NCBI RefSeq assembly: GCF_016937535.1
Contig: NZ_JAFHKK010000010.1
Span: forward strand, 1 to 64,000
From: Sulfurospirillum tamanense
Lineage (GTDB): Bacteria; Campylobacterota; Campylobacteria; Campylobacterales; Campylobacteraceae
Direction: 5' to 3'
DNA: 64,000 nt
Position numbers and translations under genes: made by a program. This document shows, piece after piece, positions 8,525 to 18,235 of the stretch (position 1 is its first letter; each line of letters opens with the position of its first letter). Under the pieces are notes generated by a model that saw only the letters and a program-made list of their open reading frames with translations, ran no database searches and had not been told where the DNA came from.

Positions 8525-9379
8525 ATGCGTATTGCTATGAGTGGGGCCAACGGATTTGTTGGCAGTTATCTTTCCAAGCGTTTTGTTGAGAGTGGCCACG
8601 AGATTGTGGCGATTACCCGCCTTGCTTTGAGTGATGAAAGCGCGTTGTTGGCAACACTAAAAGGGTGTGATGGAGTAATTAATCTTGCGGGTGCAAACAT
8701 CTCTGAGCGTTGGACACCATCCCATAAAGAGGCGATGGTTAAAAGCCGTATTAACACCACACGCGCCATTGTGAGTGCGCTTAAGGCCATGCAAACTCCA
8801 CCAAAGGTACTCATTTCTACCTCAGCCGTTGGAATTTACGAAGCAGGCAAAGAGCACGATGAGACATCTAATGAATTTGACCAAGGCTTTTTAGGGGATT
8901 TGGCAAAGCGCTGGGAAAATGAAGCCTTAAGAGCCAAAGAAGCGGGTGTGCGTGTGGCGCTTTTTCGTTTTGGGGTTGTGTTTGGGCGAGGTGGTGGAGC
9001 ATTGGCAAAAATGATGCCTATTTTTAAACTTGGTCTTGGAGGGGTGATTGGTTCGGGCGAGCAGGGTTTTTCGTGGATTCATATTGAAGATTTGTTTCGG
9101 GCATATGTGTGGGTGTTGGAGGATGCAAATAAAGAGGGAATTTACAATCTCACTGCGCCTCATCCAGTAACCAATAAAGAGATGACAAAAGCCCTCGGTG
9201 CGGCATTAAACCGCCCTGCGTTTTTGCCAGTGCCAACCTTTGCACTAAAGCTTAAATTTGGGGAGGGGGCCGTGATTTTGCTAGAGGGTCAAAAAGTCTA
9301 CCCGAAACATCTGCTTGATGAGGGTTTTTCGTTTTTTTACCCGCAGATTGACCAAGCCTTTGACGCGGTGATTTCGTAG
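8525..9379 (+). CDS. TIGR01777-family (YfcH-like) NAD(P)-binding epimerase/SDR
   Basis: 284 residues. The N-terminus has the Rossmann glycine motif GANGFVG (7-13). NLAGANISERW, the STSAVGIY strand, an FRFGVVFGRGGGAL motif and the C-terminal DUF1731-like segment identify the YfcH/SULA family of short-chain dehydrogenases, whose substrate is unknown. I chose ATG 8525 over an in-frame upstream codon at 8489 because AAAAGGAG lies at the right distance and the upstream residues overlap the -10 box. The small gene at 9395 follows after 15 bp. Confidence 0.9.
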   Translation: MRIAMSGANGFVGSYLSKRFVESGHEIVAITRLALSDESALLATLKGCDGVINLAGANISERWTPSHKEAMVKSRINTTRAIVSALKAMQTPPKVLISTSAVGIYEAGKEHDETSNEFDQGFLGDLAKRWENEALRAKEAGVRVALFRFGVVFGRGGGALAKMMPIFKLGLGGVIGSGEQGFSWIHIEDLFRAYVWVLEDANKEGIYNLTAPHPVTNKEMTKALGAALNRPAFLPVPTFALKLKFGEGAVILLEGQKVYPKHLLDEGFSFFYPQIDQAFDAVIS

Positions 9380-9394
9380 AATACAGGAGGTGCT

Positions 9395-9604
9395 ATGAGC
9401 AAGGGTGGATGGAGTTGCCCGCACTGCATCAGTGATGTGTGCGACATATTAAAAAAAGCTTGCGACCCTGGAGATAAGGGCTGTGTGCTGTATGGCAAGG
9501 CGCTGTTTTCCAGTCCAGAGTCGCCCTCTAATGATGCTTTTGAAAGACGCATGGAACGCAAAATGAAGCGCTTGTTGGAAGGAAAAAACCCCGAGGGAGA
9601 TTAG
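9395..9604 (+). CDS. small Cys-rich protein of unknown function
   Basis: 69 residues. The N-terminal third has CPHC, then Cys at 16, 23 and 30 (CPHCISDVCDILKKACDPG), which could bind a metal. The rest is a basic amphipathic helix (ERRMERKMKRLLEG). A strong ribosome-binding site (AGGAGG) precedes the ATG. It sits 15 bp after the epimerase-like gene, so the two are probably co-transcribed. I do not recognise the family, but the SD and spacing make it likely to be real. Confidence 0.75.
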   Translation: MSKGGWSCPHCISDVCDILKKACDPGDKGCVLYGKALFSSPESPSNDAFERRMERKMKRLLEGKNPEGD

Positions 9605-9633
9605 CGTTAGAGCTTTTCTTTACATGTAAAGGC

Positions 9634-12204
9634 CTAATTCTCCCACGGGCAAGGCTTTCCAAAATAATACCCTTGAAAAAAATCAATACCAAGCTTCAAG
9701 CCTGTTTTAAAAATTTCCTCCGAATGGACAAATTCAGCGATGGTTTTAATCCCCATTTCTTTGGAGAAAAAGACAATCGCTTTGACCAGTTCAAGGGATT
9801 TTTTGTCGCTGTCAATGTGTTTGATAAGGGAGCCATCTATCTTGATAAAATCGGGCGAGAGCTCAAAGATGTGGGTAAAGTTTGAAAAACCAGTACCAAA
9901 ATCATCAATAGCAAAGCGCACACCCAAGGCCTTGAACTCACGGACAAATGCCTTTAAGATGTCGTAATCTTTGATGTTTTGTGATTCGACAATTTCAAAG
10001 ACAACGCGCCCTCCGATGGCATTTTTTTCAATGGTTTTTCTCAGAATTTTGTGAAGGTCTCGGTTGAGAATATCTTGATAACTAAGGTTTAAAGAGACCG
10101 TTATGTTTGCGTTGACGCAAGTGCTTAAGCTTTTAAGTAAGGTGATTTGAGAGACTTTATTGTAATGACGTGTCTTGATGGCAATGTCTAAGAATTCATG
10201 AGGAGGAATGTAGGCGGTATTTTCCTCCTCGGATTCACGAAACCGCATTAATGCTTCGTATTTGACAACGCGCTGTTGTTTGTCGACAATGGGTTGAAAA
10301 AAAGGTACAAATGCACTGCGCTGGAGTCCTAGTATAATTTTTTTCTTCCACAAGGCTCCGTAGGTAATTTCCTCATGAGAATCCATTTCCTTGCTAAAAA
10401 TAGCATAAGGAGAGTAGTGCTGTTTAGCATTATTTAGTGCGATGTTTGCCGTTTCTAGGGGGTTAATGGGTTCAAAAGAAACACCTGCACTAATGTCCAA
10501 ATACAGGTCTTCGTTGAGCAAGGAAGGAGAGATGGGTGTTTTTTTGATAAACCTAAAAAGTTCTATCAAAAAACTGTTACACAAAGAGACATTTACCTTG
10601 GCGGTATCCCTAAAAAGAACAAATTCATCGCCAGAGATGCGATAGGCTTGGTATTTTTTTAGTGTTGCAAACTCTTTTAAGTGCAAAGAAAACAATACAA
10701 GCACTTCACTGCCTACTTCCACGCCATAGAGCTCATTGATTGTTCTGAAGGAGTTGATGTCAATGAGAATAACGGCAGGGTGTGTGGATGCTTTAATCTC
10801 TTTAAGTAAAGAGGCACGGCTCCCTAGTCTGGTAAGTTCGTCAGTGTAGAGTTGGCTTTCGAGGTTTTTAGTGAGCTCCTCTTGAGCTTGACGCAACTTC
10901 TCTTCTTGGGCGTATTTTTCGGTTACGTCGCTTATGACAAGCACCACGCCAGTGATTTCGCCTTTTCGGTTGCGAATGGGGGCGGCACTGTCAGCTATTT
11001 GGTATTCGTTACCATCTTTTGCTAAAAGCACAGTGTGGTTGGCAAGGCCTACAACCTCGCCCGAGTCAAGAACTTTTCCAACGGGGTTAAGGCAGGGTTT
11101 TCGTGTGCGTGCATTGATGATAATAAAAACCTCATCAAGTGGCCTTCCTTGAGCTTCTTTAAGTGTCCAACCACAAAGCTTTTCTGCCATAGGGTTCATG
11201 CTAGAGACCAAACCCTTTTCATCAGTAGCAATCACACCATCGCCTATGGAGTGTAGCGTGGTAGCTAGTTTTTCTTCACTTTGGGCTAGTTGTGCCTTTG
11301 AGGCTTCTAGTTCTTGATTTTTTTCACCCATTTGAATGCTAATGCGACGTTGTTCTTCTAGAAGGGTTGCAAGCGTGTCGTTTTTATTTGAAATTTCTAC
11401 AAAAGAGGCTTTTAGACGACCACGCATTTGTTCAAAAGATTCTGAAAGGGCTAGTGTTTCGCCAAAACCAACGGCGTCTATTTTTTGGTCGAGATTGCCA
11501 TCAATAATCCTGCGCACAGCGACACTCAAACGCTTTAGAGGTTGAATGTTAAAATCAATAATGAGGTAAAAAAGAAAAAACAGCATTGCGATCCCCACAA
11601 AACTAAAAAGCAAGTTAAACCACAGCACTTGACGTGGTTTGGCTAGAATTTGTTTGATTGGTATGTGGTATTCGTAAATAAGCCCGCCTATGAGTTCGTT
11701 GTTGATGGGGTCAAGCAACTTAAGACTGTCTGTATGGGAAGATAATTTAAAGTCGCTTGCATCATAGGGCTTGGATGGGGTGTGTAGAAAGTTGAGGTTA
11801 ACACTCTCTTGAAATGTTGGCGTAACTTTTCCATTGACGACGCGCAAGAGTTCTTGGCCACTTTGGGAGACAACTGTAAAGTGATGGATAGCAGGAGTGT
11901 CAGGCGCGTTGAAAAACTGCTCCAAAGAGTCTTCCAGCTCCACTCGAAAAAAGGCCGCCTCTTCCTCCAGTCCTAAACGCAAATTCATAATAAATATTTT
12001 AAGTGTGGGTAAATTGGCGATAAACTTTAGCTCCATGCTGCGGTGTTCCACATAGTCTCTAAGAAGATTCTGGGCACTTTCTTTGGCAGCAAAATAATTA
12101 AACAGTACACCCGTGGCGGCTGTTAGGAGAAAAACAGGTAGCATGGAAAATAAAAGAATACGCTTTAGCCCCCACTGTCGATTTTTTAAAAGCTTATTTA
12201 GCAA
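9634..12204 (-). CDS. membrane HAMP-PAS-GGDEF-EAL c-di-GMP protein
   Basis: 856 residues. Order: membrane helix (about 17-37), periplasmic sensor (about 38-190), second helix (about 195-217), HAMP (218-272), coiled coil, PAS (about 312-420), GGDEF (about 445-600), EAL (about 610-850). The GGDEF signature is SGDEF, so cyclase activity is doubtful. The EAL domain keeps its metal and catalytic residues: YEALMRF, SLNLS, FEIVES, IDDFGTG, FIKIDGS, IAEF and FFQGYYFGKP. It is therefore probably a c-di-GMP phosphodiesterase. Its start overlaps the end of the binding-protein gene upstream by 11 bp, so periplasmic ligand sensing by that protein may control it (inference). Confidence 0.93.
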   Translation of the reverse strand: MLNKLLKNRQWGLKRILLFSMLPVFLLTAATGVLFNYFAAKESAQNLLRDYVEHRSMELKFIANLPTLKIFIMNLRLGLEEEAAFFRVELEDSLEQFFNAPDTPAIHHFTVVSQSGQELLRVVNGKVTPTFQESVNLNFLHTPSKPYDASDFKLSSHTDSLKLLDPINNELIGGLIYEYHIPIKQILAKPRQVLWFNLLFSFVGIAMLFFLFYLIIDFNIQPLKRLSVAVRRIIDGNLDQKIDAVGFGETLALSESFEQMRGRLKASFVEISNKNDTLATLLEEQRRISIQMGEKNQELEASKAQLAQSEEKLATTLHSIGDGVIATDEKGLVSSMNPMAEKLCGWTLKEAQGRPLDEVFIIINARTRKPCLNPVGKVLDSGEVVGLANHTVLLAKDGNEYQIADSAAPIRNRKGEITGVVLVISDVTEKYAQEEKLRQAQEELTKNLESQLYTDELTRLGSRASLLKEIKASTHPAVILIDINSFRTINELYGVEVGSEVLVLFSLHLKEFATLKKYQAYRISGDEFVLFRDTAKVNVSLCNSFLIELFRFIKKTPISPSLLNEDLYLDISAGVSFEPINPLETANIALNNAKQHYSPYAIFSKEMDSHEEITYGALWKKKIILGLQRSAFVPFFQPIVDKQQRVVKYEALMRFRESEEENTAYIPPHEFLDIAIKTRHYNKVSQITLLKSLSTCVNANITVSLNLSYQDILNRDLHKILRKTIEKNAIGGRVVFEIVESQNIKDYDILKAFVREFKALGVRFAIDDFGTGFSNFTHIFELSPDFIKIDGSLIKHIDSDKKSLELVKAIVFFSKEMGIKTIAEFVHSEEIFKTGLKLGIDFFQGYYFGKPCPWEN

Positions 12205-13810
12205 TGGATATCTCCTTTAAGTTAAGCAAGTATCCGCTTCCAGAAAAGGAGTTATGAGCAATGCGTTGGTGCATGGTGAAAATACTGGGCCAAATAAACA
12301 AAGGCATGGAGTAGTGTTGCTGGTAAAGGTAAAGTTCCATCTGAACAAATTTTTCCTGCGCCTTTTCCCATGACGGTGCGTGCATTGCTTCTAAAAATAA
12401 GCGGTCAGCTTCATTGTCCACTTCTATCCAGCGGTTGCCTCCCTTGCCATAAAATGCTTCAAAATGGGTGGCAACGGTGTTGGTATATAGGCCACTTTGG
12501 ACGATGGAAAGATCCCAGCGTTCACCTTCGATAGGATTGTCTGGGCCGTGGGTGTAATTTTTAATGTGTTTGTAATACTCTTGGCGTGTTGTGTATTGTT
12601 CAAACTCAACCGCTACCCCTTTGCTTTGGAGCATGGCACCAATGGCTTTGGCTAGTTTTTCTTCACTAATGTAATACCCAATTACTAAAGGTAGAGGGTT
12701 GGCTTCATTGAAACCCGCTTCGTTTAAAAGTAAAGTCGCCCTTTGCGGGTCATAAGGATAAGGTTGCAAGCCGTTGGATTCATCAAGAGGAAGAATAAAA
12801 GCTGTCATTCTGGCTGACCCTTGGGAGACAAAACGGTGTAAGGTATGGCGATCAACCAGTAGGTTGAGTGCTTCACGCACTCTGATGTCACGAAGTGGAC
12901 TATTGGGCTTGCGGGTGTTAAATAGTGTGGTAAGGTGGCTTGTGGGGTATTTTAGTGTGCGATGTAAATGCGCATGTTTTCCTAAAATGGGGAGCATGGA
13001 AGGGCTTACTGCATCAAACAGATCGGCTTTGCCTTCGATCATCCATTGATAAGCTTCTTGGGTGTTGAGCGCAGCTGGGCTGTAGATTTCAAGATTTTGA
13101 GTGCGCGGATAGCCTTTTTGCCAGTAGCGCGCGTTGGCGCGTAGCAAGGAAATAGCCCCGCCATCTTGGATTTTTGTAATCTCATAAGGGCCTGTTCCCC
13201 ACGGGCCAGCTTTAAGAATATTAGCTTGATTGCCCTGAGGGTAGCGACCATTAAAAGCCTCAAAGAAAGTTGGCGAATACATGTAAAAAGAGCGAAGGTA
13301 GACCAAAATTTGTCCCATAAAGGCGTCTACGTGAAAATACATTCGTACAGTATGGGCATCAAGGGCCTCCATGTCGCGAATCGCTAAGCGCAAATCAAGA
13401 GTAAAATAGGGGGTTTTTGTGGCCGCTGTTTCCACATACCGCTCCCAGTTTTGCAAGACCGAACTGCTGTTAAAAGGTGTGTCATCGTGAAAAACAACCC
13501 CTTGGTGCAAGTGTAGGTCGATATATTCTGGGCCAAGTGTCCACTGTTTTGCCAAATTAGGAACAAAATTGTTTTCATTGTCGACATATACCAACGGCTC
13601 TACAACCGAATTCCCCACGACCCATGAAGTGGCAATATGAGCAATGACGCGCAAGGTGTCTTGGGGTGTTTTTTTGGAGTCATTTGCGTAAGTGTTTGTT
13701 GTGAAAAAGATTGCATGTGCGCCAAAGAGTAATGTGATGCAAAAAATCCAACCTAACCCATGTCGCAGTAGTTTTAAGCGGCTCTTCTTCAGGCTTTTTT
13801 TCTTTTCCAT
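12194..13810 (-). CDS. family 5 (dipeptide/nickel-type) periplasmic binding protein, no transporter genes nearby
   Basis: 538 residues with an N-terminal basic and hydrophobic export signal (about 15-43, ending near TYANDS). The body matches SBP_bac_5: EPLVYVDNENNFVPNLAKQW, FHDDTPFNSSSVLQNW, GTGPYEI, SPLRDIRVREALNLLVDR and a C-terminal QQHYSMPLFIWP. Such proteins usually feed an ABC importer, but no permease or ATPase gene is in the window. The next gene, overlapping by 11 bp, is the HAMP-PAS-GGDEF-EAL protein. The simplest reading is a periplasmic co-sensor for that signalling protein. The ligand is unknown. AAGGAAGG precedes the ATG. Confidence 0.9.
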   Translation of the reverse strand: MEKKKSLKKSRLKLLRHGLGWIFCITLLFGAHAIFFTTNTYANDSKKTPQDTLRVIAHIATSWVVGNSVVEPLVYVDNENNFVPNLAKQWTLGPEYIDLHLHQGVVFHDDTPFNSSSVLQNWERYVETAATKTPYFTLDLRLAIRDMEALDAHTVRMYFHVDAFMGQILVYLRSFYMYSPTFFEAFNGRYPQGNQANILKAGPWGTGPYEITKIQDGGAISLLRANARYWQKGYPRTQNLEIYSPAALNTQEAYQWMIEGKADLFDAVSPSMLPILGKHAHLHRTLKYPTSHLTTLFNTRKPNSPLRDIRVREALNLLVDRHTLHRFVSQGSARMTAFILPLDESNGLQPYPYDPQRATLLLNEAGFNEANPLPLVIGYYISEEKLAKAIGAMLQSKGVAVEFEQYTTRQEYYKHIKNYTHGPDNPIEGERWDLSIVQSGLYTNTVATHFEAFYGKGGNRWIEVDNEADRLFLEAMHAPSWEKAQEKFVQMELYLYQQHYSMPLFIWPSIFTMHQRIAHNSFSGSGYLLNLKEISIAK

Positions 13811-13920
13811 GGTCCTTCCTTTGGCGTATTATTGCAAACAATAGATACTATCATAATCCGTTAGTGTTTGTGGCTACTAGATTCAAAGCAGGTAAAAAAT
13901 CTTACCATGCTATTGGGTTT

Positions 13921-15942
13921 TTACCCATCAAAGGCCTCTACGCGATTTCTTCCATTTTTCTTTGCTCTATAAAGCGCTTTATCTGCCTTTGCAATAGTCT
14001 CCATAAGAACGCTGTCATCTTTGCTAATCACTGTCAAACCAATGCTAATGGTAAGAGAGGAGATAATACCCTCAAACGGCTCTTCACTGACTTTTGCTTT
14101 TAGGGTTTGGGCAGAGGTGTATGCATCTTTTTGGGAAATATCTGGCAAAAGTACCACAAACTCTTCCCCTCCATAGCGAAAGATCAAGTCGCTTTTGCGA
14201 AAATAGGCTTTAAGGTATTGGGCTAATCTTTTTAAAACATTGTCTCCCATGAGATGCCCAGCGCAATCATTTATCTCTTTGAAGTGGTCAATGTCAATCA
14301 TCATTAAGCAAGATTCTTCTTGAGATAAACGCATTTTTTGAAGCAGGTTTAAATAGTTTACTTCGAGGGTTGATCTATTAAGAAGCCCTGTTAGGGCGTC
14401 GGTTTGGGCTGCTTCTTCAAGTAGGTCAAGGTGGATTTTCTCTTCAGTGATGTCTTCAATGATGCCTTTGTAGCCATCTACGACGCCCTCACTGTCGTGG
14501 ATGGGCATAACGGTATTTTTCATGTATTTGTCAAGAGTGTCGCAGTAAAACTCAAATGCAATGGATTCAAGGGTTCTGTCTTGGTGTAATGCCTCTAGCT
14601 GTGCGCGGAGTTCTTTTTTGTAAGAAGGCGATAAAAAAGGAAAATCATGGCTACCGATGATGTCTTGAGGCGAGAGATCAAAATACTCTTTGACTTTGGT
14701 GTTGATGTAGGTTATGTTGTATTTTGTGTCGGCAACCCAAATCAAGTAGAGAGAACTGTCTGCAACAAACCTAAAAAGTTTTTCATTTTTTTGGCTCTCT
14801 TGGGTGGCTAGTGCAATTTTTTGGTCCAGTAGGGCATTGGCTTCTTTGAGCATCTGGTTTCTTTCGTGGTTGCGAAATTCCCTGAGAAGTACACCAATGA
14901 GAAGTATTAAAAATAAAACACCAAGGGGAATAAGCACTGTTTTGTGTTGGGCGAAAAAGCCAATAGGTTTATTGATATAGCTTACATGTAAAAGACCTTT
15001 GGGAGTCTTGAGTGAAAAACGCTGCATCTCTTTGTAATCAAAAATAATTCCATCTTTGCCTATGTTTGTTTGGGTGGGGAGAGCGCTTGCCTCTTTGCCT
15101 TGCAAGACCTCCAAGGTGAGTGTTCCGGCTGTGTGCCCTTGGTTAAATCCGCTGACAATCACGCCACCTATAATCCCTTGGCCTAAAAAAAAGTCCCAAG
15201 ACCCAAATACAGGAATGGTTGGGCCAAAGAGTCTTTTGATGATAGCGATACTCTCACTGTAGCTGAAAAAATTTCCTTTTTTGTCTCGGTTAAAAGCAAG
15301 GGCATAGACGAAAATATCCTCTTTGTGCTTGTGAATAAATGCTTCTAAATCTTGGGTTTCAAAGTCCCAGAAATAGTAAAAATCTAGCTCAGGGTTAAAG
15401 CGTTTTTCCACCTCTTTTATTTCTGTGCGAATGGTGTTGGCGGTGTAGGTATTGTCTAAAACGACTACCACTTTTTTACGTTTTGGAAATAGGTCTATAG
15501 CCAAGGCGAGTGTGCCATCATAATCAACCACTTCTTTGACGCCTGTGACGTGCGGAAGGTTTGATGCCATTTGGGGGTCAAAGTTATTGATACCGCAAAA
15601 GACAACTGGAGTATTAGGGAAAAGTTCGTGTTGGTAGTCATTGAGGAAGGCCAGTGCATCATTGTCTGAGGCAATAATGGCGTCAAATGCAGTGTTGTTG
15701 TGTTTTAATAAAAAATAGCGAAAGGTTCTTTCCAGAAAAGAAGATTCAAGATTACGCTTGGAATCCAGGTATTCAAAGTAGATATTGATTTTTTCCTCAG
15801 ATGACTCAAAAGCAGCGATGATGCCTTTTGAGATGCTGTCTGTCCACTGCAATCCGTGGTGGTAAGAGTGAAGCACAAGCACGTTTTTGTCAGCAAAAAG
15901 TGTTGTGGTAAAAAAGAGTAAAAAAATCAATCTCGCAATCAT
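13921..15942 (-). CDS. periplasmic ABC_sub_bind-like sensor fused to PAS-GGDEF diguanylate cyclase
   Basis: 673 residues. A signal peptide or first helix (2-17) precedes a periplasmic domain (about 20-320) resembling ABC_sub_bind proteins (NVLVLHSYHHGLQWTDSISKG). A membrane helix follows (about 337-357), then a PAS domain (about 392-505) and GGDEF (about 515-670). The GGDEF motif is intact (RYGGEEFVVLLP) and DIDHFKEIND supplies the metal site, so it should make c-di-GMP. It lies 110 bp upstream of the binding-protein/GGDEF-EAL pair on the same strand. The Shine-Dalgarno is AGGAGGG. A palindrome copy (14982-14991) encodes LHV just before the membrane helix. Confidence 0.93.
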   Translation of the reverse strand: MIARLIFLLFFTTTLFADKNVLVLHSYHHGLQWTDSISKGIIAAFESSEEKINIYFEYLDSKRNLESSFLERTFRYFLLKHNNTAFDAIIASDNDALAFLNDYQHELFPNTPVVFCGINNFDPQMASNLPHVTGVKEVVDYDGTLALAIDLFPKRKKVVVVLDNTYTANTIRTEIKEVEKRFNPELDFYYFWDFETQDLEAFIHKHKEDIFVYALAFNRDKKGNFFSYSESIAIIKRLFGPTIPVFGSWDFFLGQGIIGGVIVSGFNQGHTAGTLTLEVLQGKEASALPTQTNIGKDGIIFDYKEMQRFSLKTPKGLLHVSYINKPIGFFAQHKTVLIPLGVLFLILLIGVLLREFRNHERNQMLKEANALLDQKIALATQESQKNEKLFRFVADSSLYLIWVADTKYNITYINTKVKEYFDLSPQDIIGSHDFPFLSPSYKKELRAQLEALHQDRTLESIAFEFYCDTLDKYMKNTVMPIHDSEGVVDGYKGIIEDITEEKIHLDLLEEAAQTDALTGLLNRSTLEVNYLNLLQKMRLSQEESCLMMIDIDHFKEINDCAGHLMGDNVLKRLAQYLKAYFRKSDLIFRYGGEEFVVLLPDISQKDAYTSAQTLKAKVSEEPFEGIISSLTISIGLTVISKDDSVLMETIAKADKALYRAKKNGRNRVEAFDG

Positions 15943-16198
15943 TTAAAACCCTCCTGCGGAGTGTTTGATTGTTTATAAATGAGTATAGCCCAAAGTGCCA
16001 ATAAAGTTCAATTTCCTTGCTGCATTTAGAAGACCGATCCGTTATTGTTATGGTATTCGCTTCGTTATGTAACAACTGTTTCAATGTGACGAAGGTATTG
16101 GGTTTTAAAACTTCGTGTGAGCGCTTACATGTAAAGGCCTTTTAACCCTGTCTGGGTATAATACCGTCCTTTAAATTTTTACCCAAAAGAGTCTGCAT
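15943..16198. other. divergent intergenic region, GGDEF gene / UvrD-like helicase
   Basis: 256 bp with one exact TTACATGTAA (16125-16134, as GCTTACATGTAAAGGCC). A -10 box TATAAT (16157-16162) points toward the helicase gene. Nothing else is recognised. Confidence 0.5.
16157..16162 (+). promoter_or_regulatory. -10 box of the helicase operon
   Basis: TATAAT, 36 bp before the helicase ATG and 23 bp after a TTACATGTAA palindrome. No good -35 is visible. Confidence 0.5.
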
Positions 16199-18226
16199 AT
16201 GCCCCTTTCTCACCTTAATCAAGAACAATACACCGCCGCTACTGCGCCTTTGGGGTATAACTTGGTTATTGCCAGTGCAGGAACTGGAAAAACTTCAACC
16301 ATTGTGGCGCGCATTGCCCACTCTATTCGTTCGGGGATGAAGCCTGAACATATTTTGCTTTTGACTTTTACCAATAAGGCCGCTGCGGAGATGGTGGAGC
16401 GTGTGGCGGGGTTTTTTGGTAAAGAGGTAGCTGGGCGTATCGAATCGGGTACCTTTCACGCGGTGAGTTACCGACTGCTAAAACGTTTGGGCAAAGCCAT
16501 CGTTCTCAAGCAGCCCAAAGATTTAAAAATGCTCCTTAAAACCATCCACGGCAGGCGGCGGTTTGATCACATCGACTCGCCCATGAGGCCTTATCAGGCA
16601 AGTTATCTTTATGACCTTTACTCTTTGTATCAAAATTCCACGGTGTCTCTTAGTTTTAGTGAATGGCTTAAAGAAAACGACAACGAACACGGGGCGTATT
16701 TTGACATTTACGAAGATATATTGGAAGAATTTAAAGAACAAAAAAAACGCTTTGGCTACGTGGATTTTAACGACCTTTTGACCCTCATGCGCGACCAACT
16801 CCTCAAAGGCGCGCCCATTGGATACAAAGAGATTTTGATTGACGAGTACCAAGACACCAATACCCTCCAAGGTGCACTCATCGAAGCCTTTCCGTGCAAG
16901 AGCGTGTTTTGCGTGGGGGATTATGACCAAAGTATTTACGCGTTTAATGGCGCAAATATCAACATTATCGGCTCCTTTGGGGAGCGTCATGAAAATGCGC
17001 GCGTGTTCACCTTGACCAAAAACTACCGTTCTACGGCCAAGATTCTCTCTTTGGCCAATCGGGTCATTGAGAAAAACGAACGGCTCTACCCCAAGCAACT
17101 GGAAGTGACGCGTACAGGGGAGTGCGAACCCCCACGGTTGCTTATTTATGATGAACTGTTTTTGCAGTACCAAGCCATTGCATCACAAATTCGCGCTTCG
17201 TCTACTCCTCATCACGATGTGGCGGTGATTTTTCGCAACAATTCCAGTGCCGATGGTATCGAGGCGTGCTTGCGAGAAGTGGGCATTGCGTGTAAGCGCA
17301 AGGGTGGAGTAAGTTTTTTTGACGCCAAGGAAGTCAAGGCGATGATAGACTTGCTCACTGTGGTAGTAAACCCACGCGATATGATGGCGTTTATTCATAT
17401 TTTTGAGTACGCCAAGGGGGTCGGCCCTGCTCTTTCTAAGGAGTTGTTTGATGGGTTGTATCTTTTGGGTGAGGGAAACATCACAAAGGGACTTTTTCAG
17501 CCCAAAGAGGGAGTGAATCCTTTTGAGCAGCGGGCTAAAAACACCCAGCTTGGGCTCTTTGATGACCATCACGAGCTTGGAAGTGTGGCGCGCTTTTACA
17601 AATTAGGGTTTGATGAAGCCTTTTTGGCTAATCCTATTTTAAAGCTGAGTAAGCTCACCGTGGATGGCGCACAGTTTTTACACAGTTTTTACATTTTTTT
17701 AAAAGAGACTAAGCGTGTTAAGCATCCTCGCACCTTAGTGGAACACGTAACAACCTCACAAGTTTTTAAAACTATCGCCGAGCAACTTGCTACTAAACGT
17801 GCTACGCAAAAAGATGGTACGGTAGATGAAAAACAAAAAGAAGAAGCCAAAGAGCGCATCGCGCGCAAAGGCATCTTGCTCAAAGATTTGGCGAAAAACT
17901 ACCACGAGAGCGAACGGTTTTTAAATGCGCTCACCCTTGGAAGTGGGGAAATGAGTGAAGGCGAGGGGGTAAATCTGCTCAGTATCCACGCGAGCAAGGG
18001 CTTGGAGTTTAATGATGTGTACATCGTAGATTTGATGGACGGACGTTTTCCTAACCGTAAACTTATGAGTATGGGTGGAAGTTTAGACGAAGAACGACGG
18101 CTTTTTTATGTGGCCACCACAAGGGCGCGCGACCGCCTCTTTCTTTCTTTTGCAAAGTACGATAAAATCAAAAAACTTGACTATATTCATTCCCCATTTT
18201 TAGTGGAAGCAGGGTTGGTTACGTAA
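16199..18226 (+). CDS. UvrD/Rep/PcrA-family superfamily I DNA helicase
   Basis: 675 residues. Motif Q (LNQEQ), Walker A ASAGTGKT (25-32), motif Ia (LTFTNKAAAEM), Walker B IDEYQDTN, motif III VGDYDQSIYAFNGA, motif IV (TKNYRST), motif V LLSIHASKGLEF and motif VI ATTRARDRLF are all present. It is an ATP-dependent 3'-5' helicase of repair or replication restart. UvrD, Rep and PcrA cannot be separated from the sequence alone. The start codon lies directly before the conserved LNQEQ. A zinc-ribbon peptide gene follows after 9 bp. Confidence 0.95.
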   Translation: MPLSHLNQEQYTAATAPLGYNLVIASAGTGKTSTIVARIAHSIRSGMKPEHILLLTFTNKAAAEMVERVAGFFGKEVAGRIESGTFHAVSYRLLKRLGKAIVLKQPKDLKMLLKTIHGRRRFDHIDSPMRPYQASYLYDLYSLYQNSTVSLSFSEWLKENDNEHGAYFDIYEDILEEFKEQKKRFGYVDFNDLLTLMRDQLLKGAPIGYKEILIDEYQDTNTLQGALIEAFPCKSVFCVGDYDQSIYAFNGANINIIGSFGERHENARVFTLTKNYRSTAKILSLANRVIEKNERLYPKQLEVTRTGECEPPRLLIYDELFLQYQAIASQIRASSTPHHDVAVIFRNNSSADGIEACLREVGIACKRKGGVSFFDAKEVKAMIDLLTVVVNPRDMMAFIHIFEYAKGVGPALSKELFDGLYLLGEGNITKGLFQPKEGVNPFEQRAKNTQLGLFDDHHELGSVARFYKLGFDEAFLANPILKLSKLTVDGAQFLHSFYIFLKETKRVKHPRTLVEHVTTSQVFKTIAEQLATKRATQKDGTVDEKQKEEAKERIARKGILLKDLAKNYHESERFLNALTLGSGEMSEGEGVNLLSIHASKGLEFNDVYIVDLMDGRFPNRKLMSMGGSLDEERRLFYVATTRARDRLFLSFAKYDKIKKLDYIHSPFLVEAGLVT

Positions 18227-18235
18227 GGAAATTGC

